NCBI GenBank assembly: GCA_019359015.1
Contig: JAHHID010000013.1
Coordinates: 48,585-112,584, forward strand
Length of the DNA: 64,000 bases
Direction: 5' to 3'
From: Spirirestis rafaelensis WJT71-NPBG6
Lineage (GTDB): Bacteria; Cyanobacteriota; Cyanobacteriia; Cyanobacteriales; Nostocaceae
How positions within the stretch are numbered: the stretch's first letter is position 1; each line of letters opens with the position of its first letter. This document shows positions 25,904 through 34,956 of this stretch, piece by piece. A program made the translations under genes and the position numbers. The notes under the pieces are model-generated. The model saw only the letters and a list, made by a program, of their open reading frames with translations. It was not told where the DNA came from and searched no databases.

Positions 25904-26584
25904 TTATCTAGCAAAGAGAAATGCTGTAACTTCTTCTAATACTTTCAATGCTTGCAGAGAACCTCTAATTAAGCGAGTTGCGGCAATAGGTTGACGAATC
26001 ATAGTTATAGCTAAAGGCAAAGGTTCAAGCGAACCATCAGAATTTATTGCTGATGTTAAATCAGGTATATCGTGCCCAGAGTCATCGCTGACTACTCGCA
26101 ACATTGCGACTTCTACACCTGCTTGCTGAAAAAACTCTAAAGTTGCAAAGCCTTCCATGTCAACAACATCAGTTTTGAATATTTCGCTCAAATGGAGCTT
26201 TTCTTTAGCTGAACAAACTACGCGATCGCAACTCATCCCCTTCACCAAAGAAACCTTATCTTGAAGATGCGCGTAAAGTTCTGCTGTGAAAGAGCGATCG
26301 CACTGTTGCACCTTCGTTTCATATATACATTCTTCATACAACACAATATCGCCGACTTTGAAGCGATCGCGCAAGCTACCACATATACCCATCAGGATAA
26401 CTTTTGCATCAGGAGCTTTCCACAATTTCTCTTGACAACTTTGCAAATACGTGGTTAAAGCCTGACTACCTATAGGAATTGGTATTACAGTAGGTTTTGC
26501 GGTAGTGATACGACTTAAACCGCGACATACAGCTTTATACTCAGCTCCTTGAGGAACGAGAATTATAGGTAATGTTGTTTTCAC
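25904..26584 (-). CDS. hpnG: Hopanoid-associated nucleosidase/phosphorylase HpnG
   Basis: The 226-residue protein belongs to the purine nucleoside phosphorylase superfamily. The block GICGSLRDRFKVGDIVLYEE (about 68-87) and the DVVDMEGFATLEFF block are characteristic, with SDDSG near the active site. In hopanoid loci this family is HpnG, which removes adenine from adenosylhopane. An MTA/SAH nucleosidase is the alternative. It starts with a GTG whose last bases overlap the stop of the 68-residue gene upstream (GTGA), indicating translational coupling. Confidence 0.75.
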   Translation of the reverse strand: MKTTLPIILVPQGAEYKAVCRGLSRITTAKPTVIPIPIGSQALTTYLQSCQEKLWKAPDAKVILMGICGSLRDRFKVGDIVLYEECIYETKVQQCDRSFTAELYAHLQDKVSLVKGMSCDRVVCSAKEKLHLSEIFKTDVVDMEGFATLEFFQQAGVEVAMLRVVSDDSGHDIPDLTSAINSDGSLEPLPLAITMIRQPIAATRLIRGSLQALKVLEEVTAFLFAR

Positions 26585-26787
26585 TGCCCTAACTCGGCAA
26601 TTACTTCGTCAACAGTTCCTCGAAACCCTTGCCCTGTTTGATATTCTGCCCTCGCTTGAGCAATGTTTGCAGCAATTTCTTCCCGTCCTAGTCGCTGCCT
26701 CACCAACTTAATCAATGTTTCCTGCTCATCAACTGATAACGCTTCTACACTATCCACAACTTTTTCAAAATTAGAAACCTTTGTCAT
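26581..26787 (-). CDS. Small antitoxin-like protein coupled to hpnG
   Basis: The 68-residue acidic helical protein (KVVDSVEALSVDEQETLIKLV) resembles small cyanobacterial antitoxin-like proteins usually followed by a RelE- or PIN-type toxin. No toxin follows here; its stop overlaps the hpnG start by four bases. It may be an orphan antitoxin or simply a leader gene for hpnG translation. The function is not established. Confidence 0.6.
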   Translation of the reverse strand: MTKVSNFEKVVDSVEALSVDEQETLIKLVRQRLGREEIAANIAQARAEYQTGQGFRGTVDEVIAELGQ

Positions 26788-27024
26788 GGTTGCTATGTCC
26801 TAGTCATTGGCTGCTATCAGTGTAGCGTGCCCAGTTTCTCAACACTGCTCCGTGATGCTCAGAACGACGAAGACCGTCAGAAACCGGGCGATCGCATGGC
26901 AGAAAGTAATAAACACGGCTTCTAGCGAAAAAGTAACGACGGCTTTTACTAGCGGTGGTATAGTATTTAAGATCAGAAAATTTGCTCAGGGTTTTCTACC
27001 AGCAAACAATATTGAGCAAATAAA

Positions 27025-27828
27025 ATGACAAATCACAGAATCATTACAAGCCCGTTTGCCAGTATAATCGCGGCAATATTATTAGTAAGTACTGCTTCTT
27101 CTGCGAATGCTTTTACAGTGTTTACCGGAAACGATTTCCGCAGTAGGGATGATAATACAGATATTTCTCGCCTATCTAGTACCCCAAACGCTAACGCTGC
27201 TAGTAGTAACTTTCTATCTAACTTAATAGACCCCTTAACAGAAAACTTTGAAGGGTTTACACCAGGGCAAGTTTCTTCTTTTTCTCTAAACTTAGGCAGT
27301 GCTGGCACTGCGACCTATCAACGAAAGGGAGATATAAAAAATGTCCCTAGTGACACTATTCCCGGTAACTTTTTCCCAATATCAGGTGATCAGTTTTTAC
27401 TAGTTGACAATACGTCAGATCCAGGTACTTTCCCACGCTCTACTGTCAATTCAATTACTTTTTCTAATCCAGTAGCAGCTATAGGATTGTATGCTACGGG
27501 AGTTAGAGATTTGCTGAACGAGACGTTGTTAGAACTAACGCTAACAGATGGCTCTAGAAAGGAATTTGTTATTCCTAATGTTTTCGGTCCTGCTGCATCA
27601 GCGGCGTATTTAGGTGTCATTGCTCAAGATGAGAGCGAACAATTCACTAAAGTAACGTTTACTAGCAATAGCTCTCGTTTGGGTAATTATGGGGTAGATG
27701 AGCTTACCGTCGCTAGTCTTGACCAGGTAAAAAAATCTACTCCGGTTCCTGAACCTTTTACAGTACTAGGTTCGTTTATGGCAGCAGGACTTGGTTTAGT
27801 TCTCCGTCGTAAGTACAAGCAGGCTTAG
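27025..27828 (+). CDS. PEP-CTERM exported protein (no. 2)
   Basis: The 267-residue product has an N-terminal signal segment (about residues 10-30, ending near SSANA) and a beta-rich middle typical of exported PEP-CTERM proteins of unknown role. The C-terminal signal is VPEPFTVLG, a hydrophobic helix, then RRKYKQA. It lies within the hopanoid locus but shows no link to it. A hairpin at 27846-27876 follows. Confidence 0.85.
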   Translation: MTNHRIITSPFASIIAAILLVSTASSANAFTVFTGNDFRSRDDNTDISRLSSTPNANAASSNFLSNLIDPLTENFEGFTPGQVSSFSLNLGSAGTATYQRKGDIKNVPSDTIPGNFFPISGDQFLLVDNTSDPGTFPRSTVNSITFSNPVAAIGLYATGVRDLLNETLLELTLTDGSRKEFVIPNVFGPAASAAYLGVIAQDESEQFTKVTFTSNSSRLGNYGVDELTVASLDQVKKSTPVPEPFTVLGSFMAAGLGLVLRRKYKQA

Positions 27829-27845
27829 TAAATATCTACCTTAAC

Positions 27846-27876
27846 AATCCGCCTCACTTTAGTTAGTGGGCGGATT
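27846..27876 (+). terminator. Hairpin terminator after PEP-CTERM gene no. 2
   Basis: AATCCGCC pairs with GGCGGATT, extended by CAC/GTG with one bulged base. CTTGCTTT follows. It lies 18 bases beyond the stop. Confidence 0.6.
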
Positions 27877-27997
27877 CTTGCTTTAATACACGGCTTAAGA
27901 AAACACTCTTCTTACTTAGTACGGTTTAAAGAATTCGCATTCCTGAGATGATTAATGTACCATGACTAATAATTCGCCCGCATGATGATTTTCCCAG

Positions 27998-30694
27998 ATG
28001 GTGAAGCCTAATAACTCGAAATCCGCACGAGAGCGGTTTAACATCTCTAAGTTAGCGATTCAATTTTCGTGGGTGACGCTCTCATTTTGGATTGCGGTGA
28101 CGGTAGCTGGATTATTGGCTTTCAGTTCTCTCAAATATGCTTTGTTTCCTGATGTTACCTTTCCGGTGGTTGTGGTAAATGCCTCTGCACCGTTAACAAC
28201 GGCTTTGGATATGGAAGCAAAGTTAACTCAACCTGTGGAAATGGGTTTGCGCGAACTTCCGGGACTTGATGATATTCGCTCATCGTCATATCCTGGTCAA
28301 AGTGTGGTGATCTTGTCTTTTGCTGTCGGTACGAATTTGGAAAAATCGACTCGCGAAGTCGAAACTAGACTGAAGCAGGTAAGTCTGACTGAGGGATCAA
28401 GTTATAAAATTATACCTTTAAATTTGAATGAGTCGGCAGCGATTAGTTATGCCGTTGAAAGTGACTCGCGCAATTTAACGGATTTAAGTCAGCTTACTAA
28501 AGAGCAAATAGTGCCGGCGATCGCTCGCATACCAGGAGTCCTAAAAGTCTCTTTATTAGGCGCACCTGTTGATGTTACTCCAGAAGCATCAATACCGACA
28601 GGGGGAGCAACATTAATTAGGTTTAATGGTAAAGACGCTTTAGCATTTCAAGTCATCAAACGCGGTGATGCCAACACTTTAGAAGTTGTCAGTCGGGTAG
28701 AAAAAGAAGTCCAAAAACTGCAATCTAGCCTGAGAGATGTCAAACTTACCTTAGCAGCCACCCAAGCAGAGTATATCCGCAACGCGACTCAATCTACAAT
28801 AGATGCGTTAATTGAAGCGATCGCTTTATCGGTAGTTGTGATATTTCCTTTTTTATGGAATTGGCAAGCTACTTTCATATCCGCATTAGCGATTCCCGTC
28901 TCAATGTTGGGAACGTTTATTGTCATGGCTTTGTTTGGCTTCAATTTAGAGACGATTACACTGCTAGCTTTAGCTTTGGTGATTGGCAGTATAGTTGATG
29001 ATGCGATCGTCGATGTAGAAAACATCATGCGACACATCCAAGATGGCGAAAGTCCTCGTCAAGCAGCGCTTTTAGCCACAAATGAAATTGGTTTGACAGT
29101 CACCGCTGCCACTTTCACAGCTGTAGCAGTTTTTCTCCCCATAGGTTTGATGGGTGGCACGATAGGTCAATTTTTTAAGCCTTTTGGTATCACTGTTTCC
29201 GCAGCGATGCTCACTTCTATGCTGGTAGCGCGTACTTTATCGCCAGTTCTGGCTCTTTACTGGCTAAAACCGACTCCTTCGCGTCATCCTCGCCAAACTA
29301 GTAACGTTGGCGCAGGCTTTAACCGATTATACCGTGATTTACTTAGCTGGTCTTTAAACCATCGGCGAGTAGTTATGGGTTTAGCTGTACTCAGCTTGAT
29401 TGCAGGGATCGCGCTGATTCCCCTGATTCCCAAAGGATTTATTCCCAAACTAGATCGCGGCGAGTTTAATATTGTTTATACTGCTCCTTTGCCAAATGTA
29501 TCGGAATTAGAAAAGCAAGGAAACGCACTGTTAGGAAGCTTGTTAGGTGGAGAAGAATCTCCAGTTTTTGATTCCCAATCGGCAATTTCCAACCCTTTAA
29601 ATGATTCTCTCGAAGTTGCCAAGAAACTAGAAGAAGTAGTCAGAAAATCTCCAGCGGTGGAAACGGTATTTACTACAGTCGGTTCCCGTGGAGGTGAGCC
29701 GAATAAAGGTACACTTTATGTCAAACTAAAAGATAAGCGCACAATCACAACTTTAGAATTACAAGAGCAATTTCGTACCTCTTTGCCAAATCTTTCCGGT
29801 GTTACTACCAGCGTGGAAGATATTCCATTTGTGGATAGCGGTGGACAAAAACCGCTACAAGTTGCATTACAAGGTAATGATTTGCAAGCTTTGAATACAG
29901 CCGCAAAAGCGATTAAAGATAGGTTAGTGAAAATACCAGGATTTGCTGATGTCACGGTAACAGGTGAAACAAATCCCCAGGATACAATCTTTCAAATTGA
30001 GCGTTTGAATAATCAGCGGGTAACTTATATCAGTGCGAATCTGGGTAAAGAATTATCTTTGGGTGATGCTACTGATAAATTAGTAGCGACAGCTAAAAAA
30101 GTGATTCCTCCAGGTGTTACCTTAGATTTGGGAGGAGATTCTGCAAGCGTTAACACAGTTATTAGCAGTTTCGGCACGACTCTGGCTTTGTCTGCGTTGT
30201 GCATTATCGCGGTGTTGATTTGGCTGTTTAAAGGCTGGGTAGATCCGTTAGTAATTGGCGTTTCTTTGCCGTTAGCAATTGTGGGTGCTTTATTAGCGCT
30301 ACTTATAACTAAAAGCGATTTTGGGATGATTTCGCTAATTGGCTTTGTATTTTTACTGGGAATCAGCAATAAAAATGCCATTCTGATTGTAGATTACATT
30401 AACCAATTGCGCGAGGCGGGTTTAGACCGCACAGCTGCAATCCTCCAAGCTGGACCCGTGCGCCTTAGACCAATTATGATGACCACTGCGGCGACGATTT
30501 TAGGAATGGTACCGATCGCCTTAGGATTAGGAGCAGGTTCAGAATTGCGATCGCCAATGGCTGTAGCGATCGCTGGTGGGTTAATTAGTTCAACTATATT
30601 AAGTTTGATTGTTGTGCCGGTGCTTTACACCCTGATGGATGATTTGTTTCCCCGCAAAATATTTCAAATTGCAACCGCAGATAAAGACAGATAA
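27998..30694 (+). CDS. RND-family permease lacking TolC-docking subdomains
   Basis: The 898-residue protein is an AcrB/HAE-type RND permease. The proton-relay pair D334-D335 sits in IGSIVDDAIVDVEN. A second membrane half begins near residue 735, with GFVFLLGISNKNAILIVDYINQ in its TM10 region. Typical AcrB proteins have about 1,040 residues. Here the first porter loop passes directly from VLKVSLLGAP to IRFNGKDALAF, and the second loop is shortened alike, so both docking subdomains appear absent. No membrane fusion protein is adjacent. hpnA follows after 58 bases, suggesting hopanoid or lipid transport (inference). Confidence 0.75.
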   Translation: MVKPNNSKSARERFNISKLAIQFSWVTLSFWIAVTVAGLLAFSSLKYALFPDVTFPVVVVNASAPLTTALDMEAKLTQPVEMGLRELPGLDDIRSSSYPGQSVVILSFAVGTNLEKSTREVETRLKQVSLTEGSSYKIIPLNLNESAAISYAVESDSRNLTDLSQLTKEQIVPAIARIPGVLKVSLLGAPVDVTPEASIPTGGATLIRFNGKDALAFQVIKRGDANTLEVVSRVEKEVQKLQSSLRDVKLTLAATQAEYIRNATQSTIDALIEAIALSVVVIFPFLWNWQATFISALAIPVSMLGTFIVMALFGFNLETITLLALALVIGSIVDDAIVDVENIMRHIQDGESPRQAALLATNEIGLTVTAATFTAVAVFLPIGLMGGTIGQFFKPFGITVSAAMLTSMLVARTLSPVLALYWLKPTPSRHPRQTSNVGAGFNRLYRDLLSWSLNHRRVVMGLAVLSLIAGIALIPLIPKGFIPKLDRGEFNIVYTAPLPNVSELEKQGNALLGSLLGGEESPVFDSQSAISNPLNDSLEVAKKLEEVVRKSPAVETVFTTVGSRGGEPNKGTLYVKLKDKRTITTLELQEQFRTSLPNLSGVTTSVEDIPFVDSGGQKPLQVALQGNDLQALNTAAKAIKDRLVKIPGFADVTVTGETNPQDTIFQIERLNNQRVTYISANLGKELSLGDATDKLVATAKKVIPPGVTLDLGGDSASVNTVISSFGTTLALSALCIIAVLIWLFKGWVDPLVIGVSLPLAIVGALLALLITKSDFGMISLIGFVFLLGISNKNAILIVDYINQLREAGLDRTAAILQAGPVRLRPIMMTTAATILGMVPIALGLGAGSELRSPMAVAIAGGLISSTILSLIVVPVLYTLMDDLFPRKIFQIATADKDR

Positions 30695-30748
30695 ACACGG
30701 ATAATATTTAAAGAATGATCTGCGTTTATCTGCGTTCATCTGCGGTTA
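30685..30748. repeat. Repeated CTGCGTTTAT-type 12-mers between RND gene and hpnA
   Basis: GACAGATAAACACGGATAA on one side and ATCTGCGTTTATCTGCG / TTCATCTGCGG on the other form imperfect inverted and direct repeats. Related sequence occurs near 49140-49200 and 61330-61370. Confidence 0.6.
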
Positions 30749-30751
30749 AAA

Positions 30752-31753
30752 ATGCAAAATCCAAAATCTAAAAGTGTTTTTGTTACAGGTGGGACGGGTT
30801 TTATCGGCGCCAATTTGGTGCGCTTGCTGCTACAAGAGGGATACTCTGTTAAAGCACTGGTGCGTCCTCACAGCAATTTGGAAAATCTCAAAGAGCTAGA
30901 ATTAGAAATTGTCAAAGGTGATTTAAACGACTTGAATTTATGGCAACAAATGCGCGGTTGTCAGTATCTTTTTCATGTCGCCGCTCATTATTCACTTTGG
31001 CAAAAAGATAGAGAAGCATTATACCAGAATAATGTATTAGGTACGCGCAACGTTTTAGCAGCAGCGCAAAAAGCAGGTATTGAGCGTACTGTTTATACAA
31101 GTTCCGTGGCGGCGATCGGCGCGGGAAAATTTGATAAAGTTGTAGATGAAACTTATCAAAGTCCTGTAGAGGAACTTGTTGGGGACTACAAGAAGTCTAA
31201 GTTTCTAGCTGAACAAGAAGCGATGCTTGCAGCTAGTAGAGGTCAGGAGGTGGTTGTAGTCAATCCTAGTAGTCCGATTGGACCATTGGATATCAAACCA
31301 ACGCCAACAGGAGATATTATCCTACGGTTTTTACGGCGACAAATGCCGGCATATTTAGATACAGGTTTAAATTTTATTGATGTGCGCGATGTAGCATGGG
31401 GACACCTACTCGCATTAGAGAAGGGAAAATCAGGCGATCGCTACATCTTAGGACATCAAAACCTCTCTTTAAAACAACTACTTGACCAACTTGAATCAAT
31501 CACAGGTTTAAGCGCACCTCAACGCACTGTACCTGCTTGGCTACCTTTAAGTGTTGCCTGGATTGATGAAAAAATTCTCGCACCCTTAGGTAAACAGCCG
31601 AACGTTCCCCTCGATGGTGTCCGCATGGCAAAGCAACGCATGTACTACAATGCATCAAAAGCAGTACGAGAATTAAATTTACCTCAATCATCTTTGAATA
31701 CCGCACTCAAAGATGCTGTAGACTGGTTTGTCTCTCACAAATACGTCAATTAA
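30752..31753 (+). CDS. hpnA: Hopanoid-associated sugar epimerase HpnA
   Basis: The 333-residue extended SDR has the NAD-binding motif VTGGTGFIGANL (11-22), the active-site YKKSK block near residue 146 and the ending typical of HpnA (VPLDGVRMAKQRMYYNASKA). HpnA-family proteins lie in most hopanoid loci and are predicted NAD-dependent sugar epimerases or dehydrogenases of undetermined substrate. It is preceded by the RND permease and followed, after tandem repeats and a MITE-like element, by hpnH. Confidence 0.85.
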   Translation: MQNPKSKSVFVTGGTGFIGANLVRLLLQEGYSVKALVRPHSNLENLKELELEIVKGDLNDLNLWQQMRGCQYLFHVAAHYSLWQKDREALYQNNVLGTRNVLAAAQKAGIERTVYTSSVAAIGAGKFDKVVDETYQSPVEELVGDYKKSKFLAEQEAMLAASRGQEVVVVNPSSPIGPLDIKPTPTGDIILRFLRRQMPAYLDTGLNFIDVRDVAWGHLLALEKGKSGDRYILGHQNLSLKQLLDQLESITGLSAPQRTVPAWLPLSVAWIDEKILAPLGKQPNVPLDGVRMAKQRMYYNASKAVRELNLPQSSLNTALKDAVDWFVSHKYVN

Positions 31754-31754
31754 G

Positions 31755-31833
<79 letters not shown>

Positions 31834-31882
31834 ACCGCTTACCACAGGTGGAATTTTAACTTAATAAATTCATCTGCATCTA

Positions 31883-31993
31883 CTAGTAGTCTGTCAGACT
31901 AAGTTTGAGGGGTAAAAGAACGAACCGCCTCTGCTCAAGAACAGCCTCCCCTGCCTGCCTTAACCCGTCATTTTTGGGTTGGTCGAGTACTAG
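31883..31993 (-). mobile_element. MITE-like element, about 111 bp (copy 2)
   Basis: This is the inverted-orientation relative of 9409-9523. It has the ends CTAGTAGTCTGTCA and CGAGTACTAG, and shares the blocks CTGCTCAAGA and ACCCGTC with that copy on the opposite strand. It sits between hpnA and hpnH and carries no gene. Confidence 0.65.
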
Positions 31994-32069
31994 TTGCATA
32001 AACTCCATTCTGACTTCTGGCTCCTGACTTCTGAATTCTTATTCATATAACCGAGGAGTGATACGAGAA

Positions 32070-33089
32070 ATGGCAATAAATTTACAACAAGCGATAGATA
32101 TCGGGAAGTATCTAGTTACTCAGCGTCTTTTAGGACGCAAACGCTTTCCTTTAGTCTTGATGCTAGAACCTCTATTTCGTTGCAACTTAGCTTGTACAGG
32201 TTGCGGTAAAATCCAGCATCCCACAGACATACTCAAGCAAAACCTCACCCCCGAACAATGTTTTAAAGCAGTAGAAGAATGCGGTGCGCCGGTTGTCTCA
32301 ATTCCTGGGGGTGAACCGCTGCTACATCCCCAAATCGATGAGATTGTGCGCGGGTTAGTTGAACGCAAAAAGTATATTTATCTATGTACTAATGGCTTGT
32401 TGTTAGAAAAAAGCCTGGATAAATTTCAACCTTCCCCTTACTTAACCTTCACTGTACATCTAGATGGATTGCGAGAATGGCACGATCAATGTGTTGATCG
32501 CAAAGGTGTTTTTGATACCGCTGTAAAAGCAATCAAAGCAGCTAAAGCTAGAGGATTTCGTGTTGCGACTAACACGACAATCTTTGAAGGTGTCGATCCC
32601 AAACAAACGCAGGAGTTCTTTGACTTTCTGGGCACGTTGAATATTGACGGGATGACAATTTCTCCAGGTTACAGCTACGAGTGGGCGCCAGATCAAGAGC
32701 ATTTTCTTGGACGCGAACAAACACGCGCTCTTTTCCGCGAAATTCTCGCACCCTTCAAAGCAGGTCAGAAAAAATGGGACTTCAATCACAACCCGCTTTT
32801 TCTAGATTTTCTCACTGGGGAAAAAGACTACGAATGTACACCTTGGGGTAGTCCTAGTTACAGCGTCCTCGGTTGGCAAAAACCTTGTTATCTGCTAAAT
32901 GAAGGTTATTACACCACCTTCAAAGAATTGCTAGAAAAAACAGATTGGAGCGAATACGGTCATAAAAGTGGCAATCCTAAATGTACAGATTGCATGGTTC
33001 ACTGCGGTTATGAACCAACCGCTGCAATGGATGCAATGCAACCAAAAAATATGGCGCGATCGCTTGGTAGTGTCTTGGGGATGAGCTAG
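32070..33089 (+). CDS. hpnH: Adenosylhopane synthase HpnH (radical SAM)
   Basis: The 339-residue radical SAM enzyme has its cluster cysteines C38, C42 and C45 in [12 protein letters not shown]. The [10 protein letters not shown] block follows (about 87-96), and C-terminal cysteines lie in [19 protein letters not shown]. HpnH joins an adenosyl radical to hopene, the first step of hopanoid side-chain extension, and HpnG acts next. The ATG at 32070 with GAGGAG ten bases upstream is preferred to the GTG at 32058. A hairpin at 33101-33132 ends the gene. Confidence 0.9.
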   Translation: MAINLQQAIDIGKYLVTQRLLGRKRFPLVLMLEPLFRCNLACTGCGKIQHPTDILKQNLTPEQCFKAVEECGAPVVSIPGGEPLLHPQIDEIVRGLVERKKYIYLCTNGLLLEKSLDKFQPSPYLTFTVHLDGLREWHDQCVDRKGVFDTAVKAIKAAKARGFRVATNTTIFEGVDPKQTQEFFDFLGTLNIDGMTISPGYSYEWAPDQEHFLGREQTRALFREILAPFKAGQKKWDFNHNPLFLDFLTGEKDYECTPWGSPSYSVLGWQKPCYLLNEGYYTTFKELLEKTDWSEYGHKSGNPKCTDCMVHCGYEPTAAMDAMQPKNMARSLGSVLGMS

Positions 33090-33100
33090 AGAACTTTTTT

Positions 33101-33132
33101 GCAGCGGTTTTGAAGCAGAAAGAAACCGCTGC
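33101..33132 (+). terminator. Hairpin after hpnH
   Basis: GCAGCGGTTT pairs perfectly with AAACCGCTGC around a 12-base loop, 12 bases after the hpnH stop. Confidence 0.6.
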
Positions 33133-33201
33133 AAGCAATATTCTCGAAATTAATAGCGTAGACGCGTAGCGACTTGCCGTAAGGTATCGCCGGGTTTTGT
33201 G

Positions 33202-33230
33202 TTGACATTGTATATACAAATGTGTATACT
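33202..33230 (+). promoter_or_regulatory. Consensus sigma-70 promoter with internal palindrome for the TA operon
   Basis: TTGACA (33202-33207) and TATACT (33225-33230) are separated by exactly 17 bases. The spacer holds a perfect 12-bp palindrome, TTGTATATACAA (33208-33219), followed by a related GTGTATAC half. An antitoxin dimer bound there would block the promoter, the usual autoregulation of such modules (inference). Confidence 0.7.
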
Positions 33231-33280
33231 CATTGTATGGACACAAGCGAAAATTGATGCAAAAGCAATCAGGTGAATCG

Positions 33281-33550
33281 ATGAATCGAAACCGTGATGT
33301 AACCATCAACATCCGGGTACACCAAGCGCAACGTGATTTAATAGATCGTGCAGCAGAAGCTGTTGGCAAGAACCGCTCGGATTTTATGCTAGAAACAGCT
33401 TGCCGAGAAGCAGAAGCAATTTTACTAGATCGCCGATTGTTTATGCTCGACGATGAGAAATTCAAGCAATTTATGGATCTCCTTGATGCACCGCCATCGG
33501 ACAATGAGAATCTGCGTAAATTGCTTTTCACTAAAGCACCGTGGGATTGA
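33281..33550 (+). CDS. DUF1778 (TacA-type) antitoxin
   Basis: The 89-residue form starts at 33281 after AGGTGA. It has an N-terminal ribbon-helix-helix motif (VTINIRVHQAQRDLIDRAAEAVG) and a C-terminal tail that would wrap the toxin (LDAPPSDNENLRKLLFTKAPWD). Upstream codons to 33233 stay open but lack a ribosome binding site and would overlap the promoter region. The GNAT toxin gene follows nine bases downstream. Confidence 0.85.
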   Translation: MNRNRDVTINIRVHQAQRDLIDRAAEAVGKNRSDFMLETACREAEAILLDRRLFMLDDEKFKQFMDLLDAPPSDNENLRKLLFTKAPWD

Positions 33551-33559
33551 GAGTGGTAG

Positions 33560-34063
33560 ATGCAGCCTCCTCAACCCATAAAACCAGAGCATGATCTGAG
33601 AGATTTTGATTCAGGTAATCTTGAATTAGATGATTGGTTAAGAAAACGTGCGCTCAAAAATGAAGATAGCGGTGCTTCGCGAACATATGTTGTAACTGTC
33701 GAGCAAAAAGTTATCGCCTATTACTGTCTAGCTAACGGTAGTGTAGTCAATACCAGTGCGCCAAGCCGAGTCAGACGAAATATGCCAGATCCCATTCCTG
33801 TGATGGTAATTGGACGGCTTGCTGTAGATTATAACTGGCAATCTCAAGGAATCGGGCGTGGTTTAGTACGTGATGCCGTACTTCGCACATTGCAAGCGGC
33901 AACAATTGCCGGAATCAGGGCGATTCTTGTACACGCACTGAACGAGAAAGCAAAGCAATTTTACGAAAAATGCGGTTTTATCTCTTCGCCTGTCGCGTCA
34001 ATGACGCTTATGGTAACAATTAAGGATGCGTCATCGGCGCTGGGCATTGTTGCGCCTAAGTGA
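33560..34063 (+). CDS. GNAT acetyltransferase toxin (TacT-like)
   Basis: The 167-residue GNAT protein carries the acetyl-CoA binding motif QSQGIGRGL (about 93-101) and the C-terminal block ALNEKAKQFYEKCGF. TacT-type toxins acetylate the aminoacyl group of charged tRNA and stop translation; the paired DUF1778 antitoxin neutralises them. The two genes form a complete type II module. Confidence 0.85.
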   Translation: MQPPQPIKPEHDLRDFDSGNLELDDWLRKRALKNEDSGASRTYVVTVEQKVIAYYCLANGSVVNTSAPSRVRRNMPDPIPVMVIGRLAVDYNWQSQGIGRGLVRDAVLRTLQAATIAGIRAILVHALNEKAKQFYEKCGFISSPVASMTLMVTIKDASSALGIVAPK

Positions 34064-34255
34064 GAAAGTTAACATGCAGTTACTTTAGATGCAACTTAGA
34101 TGCACAGGTGTAGGTGGAGTAACTTTTTCATGCGTTGTTAGTGTACGCAGTTCATAACGACTACTTAAATCATTATTACAAAGCCTTTTCAACAGCTGTC
34201 GTGACAATTACGCAACAGCTAGACTAGAACTATCGGGTAATAATTAAAGGAATAT

Positions 34256-34861
34256 ATGATGAGCGATCGCGATTACACATTAATTCTTGACAAAAGTGGT
34301 AGTATGTCTACCCCAGACCAAGCCGGTGGTAGAAGTAGATGGGAAATAGCTCAAGAATCTACTCTCGCTTTAGCAAGAAAATGCGAACAGTTTGACCCCG
34401 ATGGTCTGACTGTTTATGTATTTTCTGGGAGATTTAAACGCTACGATGATGTAACAAGCGCCAAAGTCGCGCAGATATTTTTAGAAAACGATCCAGCAGG
34501 CACTACAAATTTAGCAGGTGTACTTCAAAACGCACTTGATAATTACTTTCAGCGAAAGTCTTCTGGTCAAACTAAGGCAAATGGTGAGACAATTTTAGTT
34601 GTTACTGATGGCGAACCAGACGATCGCAAAGCGGTATTTGAGGTCATCATCAACGCTACGCGGCAAATGGATCGCGATGAAGAATTAGCAATATCTATGA
34701 TTCAAGTTGGTTCAGATGCCCAAGCAACTAAATTCTTGAAAGCTTTAGATGACCAGTTGGAAAGTGTCGGCGCTAAATTCGATATTTGCGACACTATCAC
34801 TTTAGATGATATGGAAGATATGAGTTTGGCAGATATATTAATGAACGCAATTACTGATTAA
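34256..34861 (+). CDS. VWA-domain protein (tandem copy 1)
   Basis: The 201-residue protein is a single von Willebrand factor A domain. Its MIDAS residues are visible: DKSGSMS at residues 12-18, threonine in AGTTNLAG near 83, and DGEPDD near 120. No signal peptide is seen, so it is cytoplasmic. A paralogue follows 95 bases downstream with a 54-bp stretch of identical DNA. The start can be 34256 or 34259, after AAAGGA. The role is unknown; VWA proteins usually mediate metal-dependent protein contacts. Confidence 0.8.
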   Translation: MMSDRDYTLILDKSGSMSTPDQAGGRSRWEIAQESTLALARKCEQFDPDGLTVYVFSGRFKRYDDVTSAKVAQIFLENDPAGTTNLAGVLQNALDNYFQRKSSGQTKANGETILVVTDGEPDDRKAVFEVIINATRQMDRDEELAISMIQVGSDAQATKFLKALDDQLESVGAKFDICDTITLDDMEDMSLADILMNAITD

Positions 34862-34956
34862 TAAGTCCAAATTCCAAATTCCAAAGTCGAAAATAAAAGA
34901 TATTTTGACTGTTCACTATTCACCCTTGATATTAACGCTCCCAGGAGAATTACCAA

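Noticed and set aside
25257..25994. Open frame of 245 residues (MNLSQRL repeats) on the plus strand
   Set aside because: Same repeat artefact; its 3' part runs through a palindrome and antisense to hpnG.
32569..33531. Several antisense frames across hpnH and the TA module
   Set aside because: They are shadows of well-supported plus-strand genes.
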